Shown here one piece after another: positions 1-9,766 of a stretch of DNA of 64,000 nt (within the stretch, counting starts at the first letter, position 1; each line of letters starts with the position of its first letter). This DNA comes from Pararhizobium polonicum. Its GTDB lineage: Bacteria; Pseudomonadota; Alphaproteobacteria; Rhizobiales; Rhizobiaceae. The stretch spans positions 124,001-188,000 of the forward strand of contig NZ_LGLV01000010.1 of assembly GCF_001687365.1 (NCBI RefSeq), given 5' to 3'. Below the pieces are notes generated by a model, which saw nothing but the letters and a program-made list of their open reading frames with translations, searched no databases and was not told where the DNA came from. Both the position numbers and the translations under genes were made by a program.

Positions 1-159
1 CTCGGTCAGCTGGTACAGCGAGCGGCCGATCATGTTGATGGCGCTGTTGTTGACGTTGATGACGTTGAAAGCGTAGAGCCAGGAAAAGATGGCCGAGGCG
101 ATGACCAGGAACCACGCGATATTGATGATGAAATTCAGGGTCGCAATAACAGCAAGCAT
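1..159 (-). CDS. YggT family membrane protein (partial)
   Basis: The gene runs leftward off the window edge, so only the first 53 residues are present. They start MLAVIATLNF and form one long hydrophobic helix followed by a short polar stretch ending GRSLYQLTE. This matches the N-terminal half of the small YggT (DUF/PF02325) integral membrane proteins, which usually have two such units in about 95 residues. The start at 159 has a GGAG ribosome-binding site a few bases upstream. The family's function is poorly defined; roles in osmotic tolerance and cell-envelope processes have been proposed. Confidence 0.75.
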   Translation of the reverse strand, partial: MLAVIATLNFIINIAWFLVIASAIFSWLYAFNVINVNNSAINMIGRSLYQLTE

Positions 160-288
160 GCCGGTCTCCAATTCGTTGTTGACAGACATGTAGACATTGA
201 CGACTAAACCGGCAAGTCCGCGCGTCGCGATGGTCTCAACATGTTTAATACGGCAGGCTGCCCCGCCGTTGTTCGGAAAGATCCCCGC

Positions 289-1530
289 ATGTCCGTCCTT
301 CAGGGTGCCGACCGGTTCGCAGCCTTCCGGCATGTCTCCTATGCCCGCTTCTTCCTCGCCCGGTTTCTGGCCTCCTTCGCCATCCAGATCATCAGCGTCT
401 CGGTCGGCTGGCAGATGTATGCGCAGACGCAGAACACGCTCTATCTCGGGTTGATCGGCCTTTTCCAGTTTTTGCCGTCGCTGCTTTTGATCCTGGTGAC
501 GGGATCGGTCGCCGACCGCTATTCCCGGCGGATGATCGTCTCGATCTGCATGATCCTCGGCGCGCTCTGCGCGGCGGCACTGCTCGGGCTGACGATCGCC
601 GACGCCTTTTCGCCCTGGCCGGTGTTTGCCATCCTGATCGTCTTCGGCATCGAGCGCGCCTTCATGGCGCCGGCGGTGCAGTCGCTCGCTCCCAATCTGG
701 TTCCGGCCCATGATCTGGCGAATGCGATCGCCTGGAACTCGTCCTCCTGGCAGACGGCCGCCATTCTGGGCCCGGTTGCCGGCGGCCTGCTCTATGGCGT
801 CAGCGCCATCCTTGCCTATTGCACGGCGCTGGTCTTCCTCATTTTCGCGAGCATCCTGGTCTTCATGATCGAGAAGCCGGCGCAGCACAGCCTCGGCACG
901 GCGCGCAACTGGTCCTCGATCCTGGCCGGTTTCAGGTTCATCCGCACCGAAAAGGTCGTGCTGGGCGCCATATCGCTCGATCTGTTCGCGGTCCTGCTCG
1001 GCGGTGCCGTGGCGCTGATGCCGGTCTTTGCCAGCGAGATCCTGGTGCTCGGGCCACTTGGTCTTGGGCTTTTGCGCGCCGCTCCCGGCTTCGGTGCCAT
1101 TCTGGTGGCGGTGACGCTGGCGGCCTATCCGATCCGTCACCATGCCGGCCGGCTGATGTTTGCCGGGGTGGCGCTGTTCGGCATCGCAACCGTGGTGTTC
1201 GGCGTCTCGCACGTCGCCTCGCTGTCGATTGCGGCCCTGATGCTGATGGGGGCGGCGGACATGATCTCGGTCTATGTGCGTGAAACACTGATTGCATTGT
1301 GGACGCCGGATGCCGTGCGCGGCCGCGTCAATGCGGTCAATATGGTCTTCGTCGGCGCCTCCAATGAGCTCGGCGAATTCCGCGCGGGCACGATGGCGCA
1401 TTTTTTCGGGGCGGTTCCGGCCGTGGTGATCGGCGGCGTCGGCACCCTTGCGGTCGCCGTCATCTGGGCGCTCGGCTTTCCGCAATTGCGCAAGATCGAT
1501 TCGCTCAGCGTGCCGGAGCGGCAATCCTGA
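289..1530 (+). CDS. MFS transporter, EntS/MFS_3-like exporter
   Basis: This is a 413-residue integral membrane protein with about 12 hydrophobic helices. The MFS loop signature between helices 2 and 3 is visible as VADRYSRRM. The sequence resembles the MFS_3 (EntS-like, former DUF894) exporters, which are often siderophore or drug efflux pumps. The substrate cannot be read from sequence. I prefer the ATG at 289, which has GGAAAG eight bases upstream, over the in-frame ATG at 241, which has no clear ribosome-binding site. It ends only 3 bp from the convergent amidotransferase gene. Confidence 0.8.
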   Translation: MSVLQGADRFAAFRHVSYARFFLARFLASFAIQIISVSVGWQMYAQTQNTLYLGLIGLFQFLPSLLLILVTGSVADRYSRRMIVSICMILGALCAAALLGLTIADAFSPWPVFAILIVFGIERAFMAPAVQSLAPNLVPAHDLANAIAWNSSSWQTAAILGPVAGGLLYGVSAILAYCTALVFLIFASILVFMIEKPAQHSLGTARNWSSILAGFRFIRTEKVVLGAISLDLFAVLLGGAVALMPVFASEILVLGPLGLGLLRAAPGFGAILVAVTLAAYPIRHHAGRLMFAGVALFGIATVVFGVSHVASLSIAALMLMGAADMISVYVRETLIALWTPDAVRGRVNAVNMVFVGASNELGEFRAGTMAHFFGAVPAVVIGGVGTLAVAVIWALGFPQLRKIDSLSVPERQS

Positions 1531-1533
1531 TCG

Positions 1534-2277
1534 TCAGGCGGGGACCTTTTCGTCCTGCCGCTGGAAGATATGGGTGAGAAACCGGTCCATCCAGGCGCGC
1601 AGCGGGCCGTCATGGTTCATCCGGCCCTCCAGATGGGCGCGGCCGGCCTGCGCGCCCGGCAGGGCGAAGCGGTGGGCGCCGTGCACGACCCAGCGGTGCA
1701 TCATCGCCCGCGTCAGTTCGCCGTGAAACTGGATGCCCCAGGCGTTTTCGCCATAGCGGAAGGCCTGGTTGGGATAGGTACCGCCGGAGGCCAGCAGTTC
1801 GGTGCCTGCGGGCAGATCAAAGCCCTCGCGGTGGAACTGGTAGACCATCGACGGCCATTCCATCAATGCGCGGCCCGTTTCGGTCGCTTCAAGTGGATAC
1901 CAGCCGATCTCCGTCATGCCTTCATGATGCGGGCCGACCACGCCGCCGAGATGGCGCACCAGCATCTGGGCGCCGAGACAGATGCCGAGGAAAGGCTTGT
2001 TTTCGGTGAGCGGCACGGAGAGCCAGTCGATCTCGCGGCGGATATAGTCGATATCGTCATTGGCACTCATCGGCCCGCCAAAGACGATGGCGCCGGCATG
2101 GCGCTGCAGCGTCGCGGGCAGGGGATCGCCCAGCACCGGGCGGCGGATATCGAGGCTCAGCCCCTTTTCCAGCAACAGATGCCCGACGCGGCCGGGGCTG
2201 GACTGTTCCTGATGCAGGACGATCAGGACCGGCTTGCCGGTACTGCGTGCGTAGAACGTGCGGTCGTCGAAAAGCAT
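1534..2277 (-). CDS. class I glutamine amidotransferase family protein
   Basis: The 247-residue protein has the type 1 glutamine amidotransferase fold. The nucleophile is Cys100 in GICLGAQ, and the catalytic His185/Glu187 pair sits in IQFHGE. It has no fused synthetase domain, so it belongs to the stand-alone GMP-synthase-like or gamma-glutamyl-hydrolase-like group; the acceptor substrate is unknown. The frame stays open upstream to 2460, but the ATG at 2277, one base past the stop of the terB-like gene, fits the family length. It is the last gene of the leftward heme operon. Confidence 0.85.
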   Translation of the reverse strand: MLFDDRTFYARSTGKPVLIVLHQEQSSPGRVGHLLLEKGLSLDIRRPVLGDPLPATLQRHAGAIVFGGPMSANDDIDYIRREIDWLSVPLTENKPFLGICLGAQMLVRHLGGVVGPHHEGMTEIGWYPLEATETGRALMEWPSMVYQFHREGFDLPAGTELLASGGTYPNQAFRYGENAWGIQFHGELTRAMMHRWVVHGAHRFALPGAQAGRAHLEGRMNHDGPLRAWMDRFLTHIFQRQDEKVPA

Positions 2278-2278
2278 T

Positions 2279-2764
2279 TCACTTTTCCTGTTGCGCGGTG
2301 GTCTCCTCCACAACGTCGAGCTTGGCGGCGACCTCCTGCCGCTTGATGATCCTGTCCCTGCCGGAAACGCCGAGCAGATCGGCGATCCGCCAGATGACGT
2401 GATCTTCCATTTCGCTGCGTTTGCCATCGGCATAGGCAATCTCCCACAGCATGCCGACAAGGTCTATCCGCTGCTCCTCGGAAAAGTGCCGCTTGATGTC
2501 GGATGTGAAGCGGAAGAAATCGATGGCCTGGCTTTCGGCCGTTTCGCCGGCGGTGATCAGCGCGTTGAGCGCCGCATCGTCCAGCTGGTAGTGATCCTTG
2601 ATCATCGAGCGTACCTTGCGGCGCTCCTTCTCGTGGATCTCGCCGTCGGCCTCCATCACCTGGATGCAGAGCGCCATGATGGCGATGCGCGGATCGCCGG
2701 GTTCGATGACGGACGAGCCGCTGCCGGTCAGGCTGTCGAGGAAAGTGCGAAATCGATCAAACAT
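2279..2764 (-). CDS. TerB-like tellurite resistance family protein
   Basis: This is a 161-residue helical cytosolic protein. Acidic stretches such as MEADGEIHEKE and YADGKRSEMED are the repeated metal-binding motifs of TerB/DjlA-N domains (COG4103). The N terminus (MFDRFRTFLDSLTG) is amphipathic. It sits 29 bp downstream of hemY and 1 bp before the amidotransferase, so it is probably cotranscribed with both. Members of this family in rhizobia are not linked to an actual tellurite operon, and none is seen here; its real role is unknown. Confidence 0.8.
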   Translation of the reverse strand: MFDRFRTFLDSLTGSGSSVIEPGDPRIAIMALCIQVMEADGEIHEKERRKVRSMIKDHYQLDDAALNALITAGETAESQAIDFFRFTSDIKRHFSEEQRIDLVGMLWEIAYADGKRSEMEDHVIWRIADLLGVSGRDRIIKRQEVAAKLDVVEETTAQQEK

Positions 2765-2793
2765 GCTGTTCCGTCAAAAATCGGGGTTACGTC

Positions 2794-4473
2794 TCAAAAC
2801 AGGCGAAATGTGGTTTTTTCCAGGGGCTTGCTGTCGTCGCGCACGCCGGGATCGTCCGGCGGCCGCCCGAAGAATGGCTCGACGGTGGCTTCCTCAGGCT
2901 TGACGGGGGCCGGCCGCGGTTCGGTCTTGACCGTCTGCTGCACGATTACCGATTCGCTCGGCACGGGCACGGCGATGGTCTTGACCGCCGGCTCCACGGT
3001 CTTTTCCGCGACGTCGATGACATGGGCGGGGACGACCGGGCCTGAGACGACTGGTGCCGGCTTGGCCGGTGCCACGGTGTGCTCGGGCTGTGGCTCGGGG
3101 CGCTGATGGGTAATGGCGACCGGCGGCAGGCTGCGGATCGCGGCATCGGCAGCCTCCAGCGTGCCCTCTTCGACAGGTCCGGCAATCTGCGCGACCGGCT
3201 GCTTCCATTCGAAGGCATCGAGCCGGCCGCTGACCGGCGAAACCGGCAGCCAGTCCGGCGCCGTCACGCCGTCGGCCGTCCAGGCCGGATCGCGCGGGCT
3301 TTTCAGCGCCTGGTTCATCCAGTGGCGGATGCGGCCATCGTCACCGGTATCGGCCTCCTCGATATCGGCCAGAAGCAGGAAGATGCCCTCGCTCGGCTGG
3401 ATGCGGGCGGCGGCTTCGGCCTTGGCGCGGGCGAGCGGCAGCTGGCGGGCTTCGAGCGCGCTTTCGGCAACGGCGGCGAGCGCCACGGGGTTGTTGGGGC
3501 GCAGCGCCTCCAGCTTGTTGGCGCGTTTCAGCCGGTCCGTGGCCGAATCGCCGCTGCGGGCGCGGACATAGAGGCTGGCGACCTGCGGATGCGGCTCCTG
3601 CTTCCAGAGCTTTTCCAGAATGGAGGCCGCCTTGCGCAGATTGTCCTCGCGAAACAGCGCCTTGGCGGCAATCAGCCCGGCGGGCACCAGATCCTCGGCC
3701 AGCTTCAGCGCGGCCTGCGCATCGTCACGGGCACCCTTCGGGTCGGCCTCCAGCTTGTCACCGGCGCGCGCCGTCAAAAGCACGGCCTTCTTGCGGTCGG
3801 CTTCCTTGCGCTCGACGACATGGGAGGCGCGGCTCTGGTCGAGAAGGCGGATTGCTTCGTCCCACTGGCCGGTCTGGCTGCGATAGTCGAGCGCTGCCAG
3901 CGTCGCCCAGGGCAGGTGCGGCGCCTTGTCGGCGGCGCGTTCGGCATATTGGCGGGCGGCCTCGTTGGCGCCCAGCCGCTTGGCTTCGAGATAGAGACCG
4001 CGCAGGCCGAGTTCGCGGGTTTCCGGATCGTCGGCCATCAGCTCGAATTTCTTGCGGGCGTCGTCGTACTTGCCTTCGATCAGCGCCGTCTGTGCTTCGA
4101 GCAGATGGATCAGCGGTTCCTGGTCCGAACTGAGCAGGCCACGGGTGCGGGCCGTCATCTTGCGGGCGAGCACGCTGTCACCGGCGCCGGCGGCGATCAG
4201 GCCGGTGGAGAGCGCCTGGTAGCCGCGATCACGCTTGCGGGCGCGAAAATAGCGGGAGATCGAATGGGGCGAAAGCCAGACGACGCGGATCAGCCAGATG
4301 GCGATCAGCACGGCGGCAATCAGCGAGGCGAGCAGCGTTGCCGCCACCATCAGGCTCATCTCGATGCGTTGGCCCTGCCAGATCAGCGACAGTTCGCCGG
4401 GACGGTCGGCCAGCCAGGCAAAGCCGGCGCCGAGCGCCAGGACGATGAGGACATAGAACAGGATACGGATCAT
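2794..4473 (-). CDS. hemY: HemY N-terminal domain / TPR protein of the heme operon
   Basis: The 559-residue inner-membrane protein has two N-terminal transmembrane helices (about residues 2-22 and 40-64), a HemY_N region, then tetratricopeptide-type helices to about residue 400. The tail is low in complexity and rich in Pro, Ala and Val. This is the COG3898 HemY, a membrane scaffold named for its place in heme operons; it is not the protoporphyrinogen oxidase also called HemY. The start at 4473 has AAGGAA upstream and lies 10 bp after the mic60 stop, which indicates cotranscription. Its biochemical role in heme supply is not settled. Confidence 0.88.
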   Translation of the reverse strand: MIRILFYVLIVLALGAGFAWLADRPGELSLIWQGQRIEMSLMVAATLLASLIAAVLIAIWLIRVVWLSPHSISRYFRARKRDRGYQALSTGLIAAGAGDSVLARKMTARTRGLLSSDQEPLIHLLEAQTALIEGKYDDARKKFELMADDPETRELGLRGLYLEAKRLGANEAARQYAERAADKAPHLPWATLAALDYRSQTGQWDEAIRLLDQSRASHVVERKEADRKKAVLLTARAGDKLEADPKGARDDAQAALKLAEDLVPAGLIAAKALFREDNLRKAASILEKLWKQEPHPQVASLYVRARSGDSATDRLKRANKLEALRPNNPVALAAVAESALEARQLPLARAKAEAAARIQPSEGIFLLLADIEEADTGDDGRIRHWMNQALKSPRDPAWTADGVTAPDWLPVSPVSGRLDAFEWKQPVAQIAGPVEEGTLEAADAAIRSLPPVAITHQRPEPQPEHTVAPAKPAPVVSGPVVPAHVIDVAEKTVEPAVKTIAVPVPSESVIVQQTVKTEPRPAPVKPEEATVEPFFGRPPDDPGVRDDSKPLEKTTFRLF

Positions 4474-4483
4474 GAATTCTTCC

Positions 4484-5752
4484 TTAGCCCTGGTTGGCCG
4501 TCATGGCGCCGGCAACGGCCGCATCGATCAGTCCTTCGACACGGATACGCTGGTCGAGCTTGGTCTTGAAATCGGCGCCGGCCGTTTTCGCCGGTTCCGG
4601 CAGGGCGGCCCATTCGAGGCTGGCGCCCTTGAGGTCGCCATTGGTCAGCTTGTCCTCGATGCGGGCAACGACCGCTTCGGGGCCTTCGCCCGCGACGCTG
4701 CCAACGGGGCGGACGCGGATGGCCGAGGAGGCGCTGTCCATCAGGCGTGCAAAAATGCCCTGGTTGGGATCGGTGTGCCGCGTTGCCTCCAGCATGGCAT
4801 CGGCGACGCTTGGGAAGGCGCGGGCGAGATCGGCGCGCGGGGCGATACCGGTCGCGGCATCGCCGGCAAGGCCGGTGACGGCCGGATCGCTGGCGGCGAT
4901 GCTCTTCAGCGCGTCGAGTTCGGCCAGGAACGGGCCACCGCGATCGATCGCCGTCTTCAGCGCCGTGACGGCCACGGCGCGGGCCAGCTGCACGTCGCTG
5001 GCCGGTTCGTCGATCTTCTTTTCGGCGGTATCGAGACGCGCGGAAAGTTCGGTTTTCGCCGTCTCGGTGGACTGTCTGGCGTCGGCCAGCGCCGATTTCA
5101 GCGTGGCGATTTCGCCGGTGAGAGTGGCGATCTGGGCATCGAGGCCGGACAGGTCGACGGCCGCGCCGCTTCCAGCCTCGGTGGCGCTCTTTTCAAGTGC
5201 TGCGATACGGGTTTCGATCGGCGACAGATCGACCGCTGCCGATGGCGCCGGAGCGGCGGCAAGCTGCGTCTTGATGGCTTCGACGTCACCGGCAAGGCTC
5301 TGCTCGATGGCGCTGTTGTCCGCGCCGGGACCGAGTACCGGCAGGATGCCGGCATATTGCAGGCTGCCGGCGCCCAGAAGCGCGATCAGTCCGCCGAGAA
5401 TGCCGGCCGCAAGGGCGCCGGAATTGGACGTGCGGGGCTCGGTACGGACCGGCTGTTCCACGGCCGAAGTCGGTTCTTCAGCGAAAGCGGCCGCCGCGGC
5501 CTCGGCGCGGGCGTCCTCCTCATCCGGTTCGGAAATGGCCGGTTGATCATTGCCTGCTTCGGAGGCGTTTGCATCCTGCTGCGGAATGCCGGCCGGTTCG
5601 GCACTGCCGGCGTGCGCGGTTTCGGCGGTGTCGCGTTCGGCGGACGTATCGTCCCTGTCCGCGTCCTGCGCGGCAGCCGTGTTGGCTTCCAGATCGATCG
5701 TCAACGGCTCCTGATCGGATTTCGAGCGGCGCGGAGGCTTTTCCGGTCCCAT
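4484..5752 (-). CDS. mitofilin / Mic60-like inner membrane protein
   Basis: The 422-residue protein has an acidic, low-complexity N terminus (about 1-110), one membrane helix (about 118-145) and a periplasmic region. That region contains coiled coil (about 165-270, heptad-like LDAQIATLTGEIATLKSAL) and a C-terminal mitofilin-type helical domain. This is the architecture of alphaproteobacterial Mic60, the bacterial relative of the mitochondrial cristae organiser, which is commonly encoded beside hemC/hemD/hemY as here. By family knowledge it shapes or tethers the inner membrane. Sequence conservation is low outside the C-terminal domain, so the call rests on architecture plus context. Confidence 0.82.
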   Translation of the reverse strand: MGPEKPPRRSKSDQEPLTIDLEANTAAAQDADRDDTSAERDTAETAHAGSAEPAGIPQQDANASEAGNDQPAISEPDEEDARAEAAAAAFAEEPTSAVEQPVRTEPRTSNSGALAAGILGGLIALLGAGSLQYAGILPVLGPGADNSAIEQSLAGDVEAIKTQLAAAPAPSAAVDLSPIETRIAALEKSATEAGSGAAVDLSGLDAQIATLTGEIATLKSALADARQSTETAKTELSARLDTAEKKIDEPASDVQLARAVAVTALKTAIDRGGPFLAELDALKSIAASDPAVTGLAGDAATGIAPRADLARAFPSVADAMLEATRHTDPNQGIFARLMDSASSAIRVRPVGSVAGEGPEAVVARIEDKLTNGDLKGASLEWAALPEPAKTAGADFKTKLDQRIRVEGLIDAAVAGAMTANQG

Positions 5753-5889
5753 GATGATCTCTTTCCGTTATCGCGTAAGTCTACCGTCTTAAACCTAGAC
5801 ATGCGGCAGGGCTAGGGAAAGCCCCCATGCGACAATTCCTTGACCGGGGGGCGATGAAGGCGCAGGCGGGACGCTTGCCGAACGGCGGA

Positions 5890-6612
5890 TCAGAGCAGGG
5901 CGAAGAGGCTGGCTTCGCTGGGGTCTGCGGCAATGGCGATGGTGTTGAAGCCCGGCGGCACCGCCGTTGCCACCTGATCGCTGAGGCAGAGCAGGCGAAT
6001 GTCCTGCAGGGCAGCGATTTTCTCCGGAGCGATGAGGTCGAAGAAGCGTCTGGCGGTTTCGTAGGAATAGAAAAGAGCGGTGTCCGGCAGGCGCGATTCG
6101 AGCAGCTCTTCGATGTCACCGGAGGCATATGCGGCCGGCGACATCCGGTAGACCTCGGCTGTGCGGCAGGCGATACCGGCGTCGGCAAGGGCGTTTTCGA
6201 AGCCGGGCGATCTTGGCAGGCCTGCCAGATAGGCTACCGTGCCGCTCTGTGAACGGAAGGTTCCGGCGATGGATTGCGCCAGGCCGATCCCCGTTCCCGG
6301 CCCGGTGATGACCGATTGAAACCCCAGTTGCCGCGCGGCCTGCGCCGTTGCCGCGCCCACGCAGAAGACGGGTGTGTGCCGGTGCGGCGCCAGCTGGTCG
6401 GTGATGGTGGCCAGGGCGCGGATGGCCTCGGCGCTGGTAACGGCGATGGCGTCATAGGCAAGCGCCAGAACATCCAGCGCCGCCTGCGGCTGATGGACTG
6501 GCTCCATCATCGGCAGCACGATAGCTTCATGCCCCAGCGCTTCCAGCCTTGCCGCCGTTGCCGCCGCCGAAGGCTGGGGCCGGGTGACAAGGACGCGCAA
6601 AGGGAGGGGCAT
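5890..6612 (-). CDS. hemD: uroporphyrinogen-III synthase
   Basis: This 240-residue enzyme closes linear hydroxymethylbilane into uroporphyrinogen III in tetrapyrrole synthesis. Its N terminus (MPLPLRVLVTRPQPSA) is typical of HemD, and the internal AVTSAEAIRAL segment and the two-lobed length agree. HemD is poorly conserved overall, but the position directly after hemC (4 bp gap) settles it. The frame is open to 6696, but the start at 6612 aligns with the family. A 137-bp gap separates it from mic60, which could hold a secondary promoter. Confidence 0.92.
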   Translation of the reverse strand: MPLPLRVLVTRPQPSAAATAARLEALGHEAIVLPMMEPVHQPQAALDVLALAYDAIAVTSAEAIRALATITDQLAPHRHTPVFCVGAATAQAARQLGFQSVITGPGTGIGLAQSIAGTFRSQSGTVAYLAGLPRSPGFENALADAGIACRTAEVYRMSPAAYASGDIEELLESRLPDTALFYSYETARRFFDLIAPEKIAALQDIRLLCLSDQVATAVPPGFNTIAIAADPSEASLFALL

Positions 6613-6616
6613 GGGC

Positions 6617-7546
6617 TCAGGTCCAGCTCGAGAAGAAGTCCGGTCCCGCATCGATGCGGATATCGTCGCCGGCCTTGGCGCCGAGCCGTTCGGCATCGGA
6701 TGCGTTACCCTCGGTGGAGACGCGGAAATGCTGGCTGCCGTCCGGTGTCAGGACCATGCCGGAAAAGCGGATCGTGTCGCCATCCGATACGGCATAGCCG
6801 GCGATCGGCGTGCGGCACGAGCCGTCGAGCGTCGCAAGAAAGGCCCGCTCGCAGGTTACGGCTTCATGTGTGCGTGCGTCGTTGACCGCTTCCAGCAGGC
6901 CATTGATCCGGTCGTCACCGATGCGGCTTTCGATGCAGATGGCGCCCTGCGCCGGTGCCGGGGGAAAGGTTTCTGGGTCGAGAAGCTCGGTCGGAACGTT
7001 ATCCTTGCCGAGCCGCTTGAGGCCGGCAAAGGCGAGCAGCGTCGCATCGACCTGGCCTTCCGCCAACTTTCTTAGCCGGGTATCGACCAGGCCGCGATAG
7101 GTGATGACGTTGATATCCGGACGCAGCCGCTTGATCAGCGCCTGGCGGCGCAGCGACGACGAGCCGATGGTCGCGCCCTGCGGCAGGTCCATGAGCTTTG
7201 CGGCGGTGCGGCCGACGAAGGCATCGCGGGCGTCTTCGCGCGGCAGGTAGGCAGAGAGAAACAGGCCGTTCGGCAGCTTCGTCGGCATGTCCTTGGAGGA
7301 ATGCACGGCGAAATCCAGCCCGCCGGAGAGAAGCATATCCTCCAGCTCCTGGGTGAAAAGCCCCTTGCCGCCGATCTCCGACAGCGACCGGTCGGTGATC
7401 CGGTCGCCCATGGTCGACAGCACGACGATCTCGAACATTTCGGACGGCAGGCCATGCGCTGCCATCAGCCGATCGCGCGTTTCATGGGCCTGCGCCAGCG
7501 CCAAGGGGCTGCCGCGCGTGCCGATCCGGAAAGGTTTTGTTTGCAT
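6617..7546 (-). CDS. hemC: hydroxymethylbilane synthase (porphobilinogen deaminase)
   Basis: The 309-residue enzyme polymerises four porphobilinogens into hydroxymethylbilane. It begins [20 protein letters not shown], the classical HemC N terminus. It also has the [12 protein letters not shown] active-site loop and, near residue 245, the cofactor-attachment region with [17 protein letters not shown], where the Cys carries the dipyrromethane cofactor. The frame stays open to 7657, but the ATG at 7546 matches the family. It is the first gene of the leftward hem operon, with its promoter in the 91 bp shared with divergent tsaD. Confidence 0.97.
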   Translation of the reverse strand: MQTKPFRIGTRGSPLALAQAHETRDRLMAAHGLPSEMFEIVVLSTMGDRITDRSLSEIGGKGLFTQELEDMLLSGGLDFAVHSSKDMPTKLPNGLFLSAYLPREDARDAFVGRTAAKLMDLPQGATIGSSSLRRQALIKRLRPDINVITYRGLVDTRLRKLAEGQVDATLLAFAGLKRLGKDNVPTELLDPETFPPAPAQGAICIESRIGDDRINGLLEAVNDARTHEAVTCERAFLATLDGSCRTPIAGYAVSDGDTIRFSGMVLTPDGSQHFRVSTEGNASDAERLGAKAGDDIRIDAGPDFFSSWT

Positions 7547-7637
7547 CCACTGCGATCCGTTGTTACCGGAGTTCCCTGTACCTGGTGTTCCTGTATCCGC
7601 CTTTCCCTGTGATCGCAATATTCGAGTAAATCTGTCC

Positions 7638-8735
7638 ATGTCCGCCCGCCTGCGCATTCTCGGTATCGAAACAAGCTGCGATGAAACCGCCGCTTCCGTG
7701 GTGCTGCGCGATGAGAACGGCCGTGGCGAGATCCTCGGTGACGTGGTTTTGAGCCAACTCGAGGAGCACAGTGTCTATGGCGGCGTCGTGCCCGAGATCG
7801 CGGCGCGCGCCCATGTCGAGGCGCTCGATATGCTGGTCGAGGAAGCGCTTTTGCGGGCCGGCGTGACGCTTTCCGACGTCGATGCGATCGCCGCCACCAG
7901 CGGGCCGGGCCTGATCGGCGGCCTGCTCGTCGGGCTGATGACCGGCAAGGCGATGGCGCGTGCGTCGGGCAAGCCGCTGTATGCGGTCAACCATCTCGAA
8001 GGCCATGCGCTGACGGCGCGGCTGACGGACGGACTGGCCTTTCCCTATCTGATGCTGCTGGTTTCCGGCGGCCATACGCAGCTGATCCTGGTGAAGGATG
8101 TCGGCGTCTACGAGCGCTGGGGCACGACCATCGACGATGCGCTGGGCGAAGCCTTCGACAAGACGGCAAAGCTGCTCGGACTGCCCTATCCGGGCGGCCC
8201 GGCGGTGGAGCGTGCGGCAAAAAGCGGCAACCCCGACCGGTTTTCCTTTCCGCGTCCGCTGGTCGGCGAAGCACGGCTCGATTTCTCCTTCTCGGGGCTG
8301 AAGACCGCCGTGCGGCAGGCGGCGCAGTCGATCGCCCCTGTCACCGAACAGGATATCGCCGATATCTGTGCCTCCTTCCAGAATGCGATTTCGCGCACGC
8401 TGAAGGACCGGATCGGCCGGGGGCTGGCGCGTTTCAAGGGAGAGTTTGCCGGTAGCGTCGAACATCCGGCGCTGGTCGTGGCCGGTGGCGTGGCGGCAAA
8501 CCAGACATTGCGGGCGACGCTGCAGGAACTCTGCGACAGGAACGGCTTCCGCTTCATCGCCCCGCCTTTGCAGCTGTGCACCGACAATGCGGCGATGATC
8601 GCCTGGGCGGGCGCCGAGCGCATGGCGGCGGGATTGCCGGCCGACGATCTGGATGTCGCACCGCGCTCGCGCTGGCCGCTCGATGCCGATGCGAAGGCGC
8701 TGATCGGATTCGGAAAACGGGGAGCGAAAGCGTAA
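7638..8735 (+). CDS. tsaD: tRNA threonylcarbamoyladenosine synthase subunit TsaD
   Basis: The 365-residue ASKHA-fold protein transfers threonylcarbamoyl to A37 of ANN-decoding tRNAs together with TsaB and TsaE. It starts [18 protein letters not shown], the family's N-terminal motif. The metal-binding histidines lie in NHLEGH (about residue 117) and the nucleotide-binding loop in VSGGHTQ. The frame extends back to 7287 antisense to hemC, but only the part from ATG 7638 matches. The stop codon is followed immediately by the gpsA start, so the two genes are an operon. Confidence 0.97.
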   Translation: MSARLRILGIETSCDETAASVVLRDENGRGEILGDVVLSQLEEHSVYGGVVPEIAARAHVEALDMLVEEALLRAGVTLSDVDAIAATSGPGLIGGLLVGLMTGKAMARASGKPLYAVNHLEGHALTARLTDGLAFPYLMLLVSGGHTQLILVKDVGVYERWGTTIDDALGEAFDKTAKLLGLPYPGGPAVERAAKSGNPDRFSFPRPLVGEARLDFSFSGLKTAVRQAAQSIAPVTEQDIADICASFQNAISRTLKDRIGRGLARFKGEFAGSVEHPALVVAGGVAANQTLRATLQELCDRNGFRFIAPPLQLCTDNAAMIAWAGAERMAAGLPADDLDVAPRSRWPLDADAKALIGFGKRGAKA

Positions 8736-9737
8736 ATGGCAGCAGAATCTGTGCAGAAAGATCGTATCGTCGTCGTCGGGTCCGGCGCTTTCGGCACGGC
8801 GCTGGCAGCCGTTGCGGCATCCTCCGGCAAGGCGTCCGTGACGCTGCTTGCCCGCCGCGAAAGCATTGTCGAGGATTTCAAACAGACCGGCCGCAACGAC
8901 AGCGCCCTGCCGGGCATCGACCTGCCCGGAGCCCTCATTGTTTCCGACGATCCGGCGGTGCTGGAAGGTGCCGGTATCGTGCTGTTTGCCATGCCGTCGC
9001 AAGCGCAGCGCGAAGCCGGCCGCTCGCTGTACGGCTTCATCGGCAAGGGCGCGGATGTGGTCATCTGCGCCAAGGGCATGGAGCGCGCCAGCGGCCGGTT
9101 GCTGACCGATGTCGTCGAGGAAGAATTGCATCTGCAGAATGTTGCCGTGCTCTCGGGGCCGGGTTTTGCCGCCGATATCGCCAAAGGCTTGCCGACGGCG
9201 ATGGTCGTTGCAGCAAGCAGCATCGAGCGTGCGGCGGTCCTCGCCGAGGCGCTGTCCGGCGCGACCTTCCGGCTCTACCCCTCCGCCGATCGCATCGGCG
9301 TGCAGCTTGGCGGCGCCCTGAAGAACGTGCTGGCGATCGCCTGCGGCATCGTCGAGGGGGCCGGTCTTGGCGATTCGGCGCGTGCGGCGCTGATTTCACG
9401 CGGATTGGCCGAGATGTCGCGTTTCGTCGCGGCGCGCGGCGGCGAGGCCGATACGGTGCGGGGGCTGTCCGGTCTCGGCGATCTCGTGCTGACGGCGACC
9501 AGCCATCAGTCGCGCAATCTGCGCTATGGCATTGCGCTCGGCCAGAGCGGCAGCGCCAGCGGGCATTCGGGCGAGCTGGTCGAGGGCGCCTTCGCAGCCT
9601 CCGTCGCCGCCGACGTCGCCCGGCAACTTGGCGTCGACATGCCGGTCACCGCGGCGGTGGCTGCTATCATCGATGGAAAGATGGATGTGAAGACGGCGCT
9701 GGAGCGGCTGATGTCGCGGCCGATCACGCAGGAATAA
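8736..9737 (+). CDS. gpsA: NAD(P)-dependent glycerol-3-phosphate dehydrogenase
   Basis: This 333-residue cytosolic enzyme reduces dihydroxyacetone phosphate to sn-glycerol-3-phosphate for phospholipid synthesis. The N-terminal Rossmann motif is [13 protein letters not shown]. The catalytic lysine region is [16 protein letters not shown], and [11 protein letters not shown] lies in the C-terminal domain. Its ATG abuts the tsaD stop with no gap. The tsaD-gpsA-yciI-EVE order is common in Rhizobiales and suggests one transcript, with translation coupled at the first junction. Confidence 0.96.
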   Translation: MAAESVQKDRIVVVGSGAFGTALAAVAASSGKASVTLLARRESIVEDFKQTGRNDSALPGIDLPGALIVSDDPAVLEGAGIVLFAMPSQAQREAGRSLYGFIGKGADVVICAKGMERASGRLLTDVVEEELHLQNVAVLSGPGFAADIAKGLPTAMVVAASSIERAAVLAEALSGATFRLYPSADRIGVQLGGALKNVLAIACGIVEGAGLGDSARAALISRGLAEMSRFVAARGGEADTVRGLSGLGDLVLTATSHQSRNLRYGIALGQSGSASGHSGELVEGAFAASVAADVARQLGVDMPVTAAVAAIIDGKMDVKTALERLMSRPITQE

Positions 9738-9766
9738 TCAATCCAAGGTCAATCAAGGAGAACATC

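Noticed and set aside
2279-2764. Tellurite resistance operon
   Set aside because: Only a TerB-like single gene is present, with no terC, terD, terZ or related genes nearby. It fits better as an accessory gene of the hem operon.
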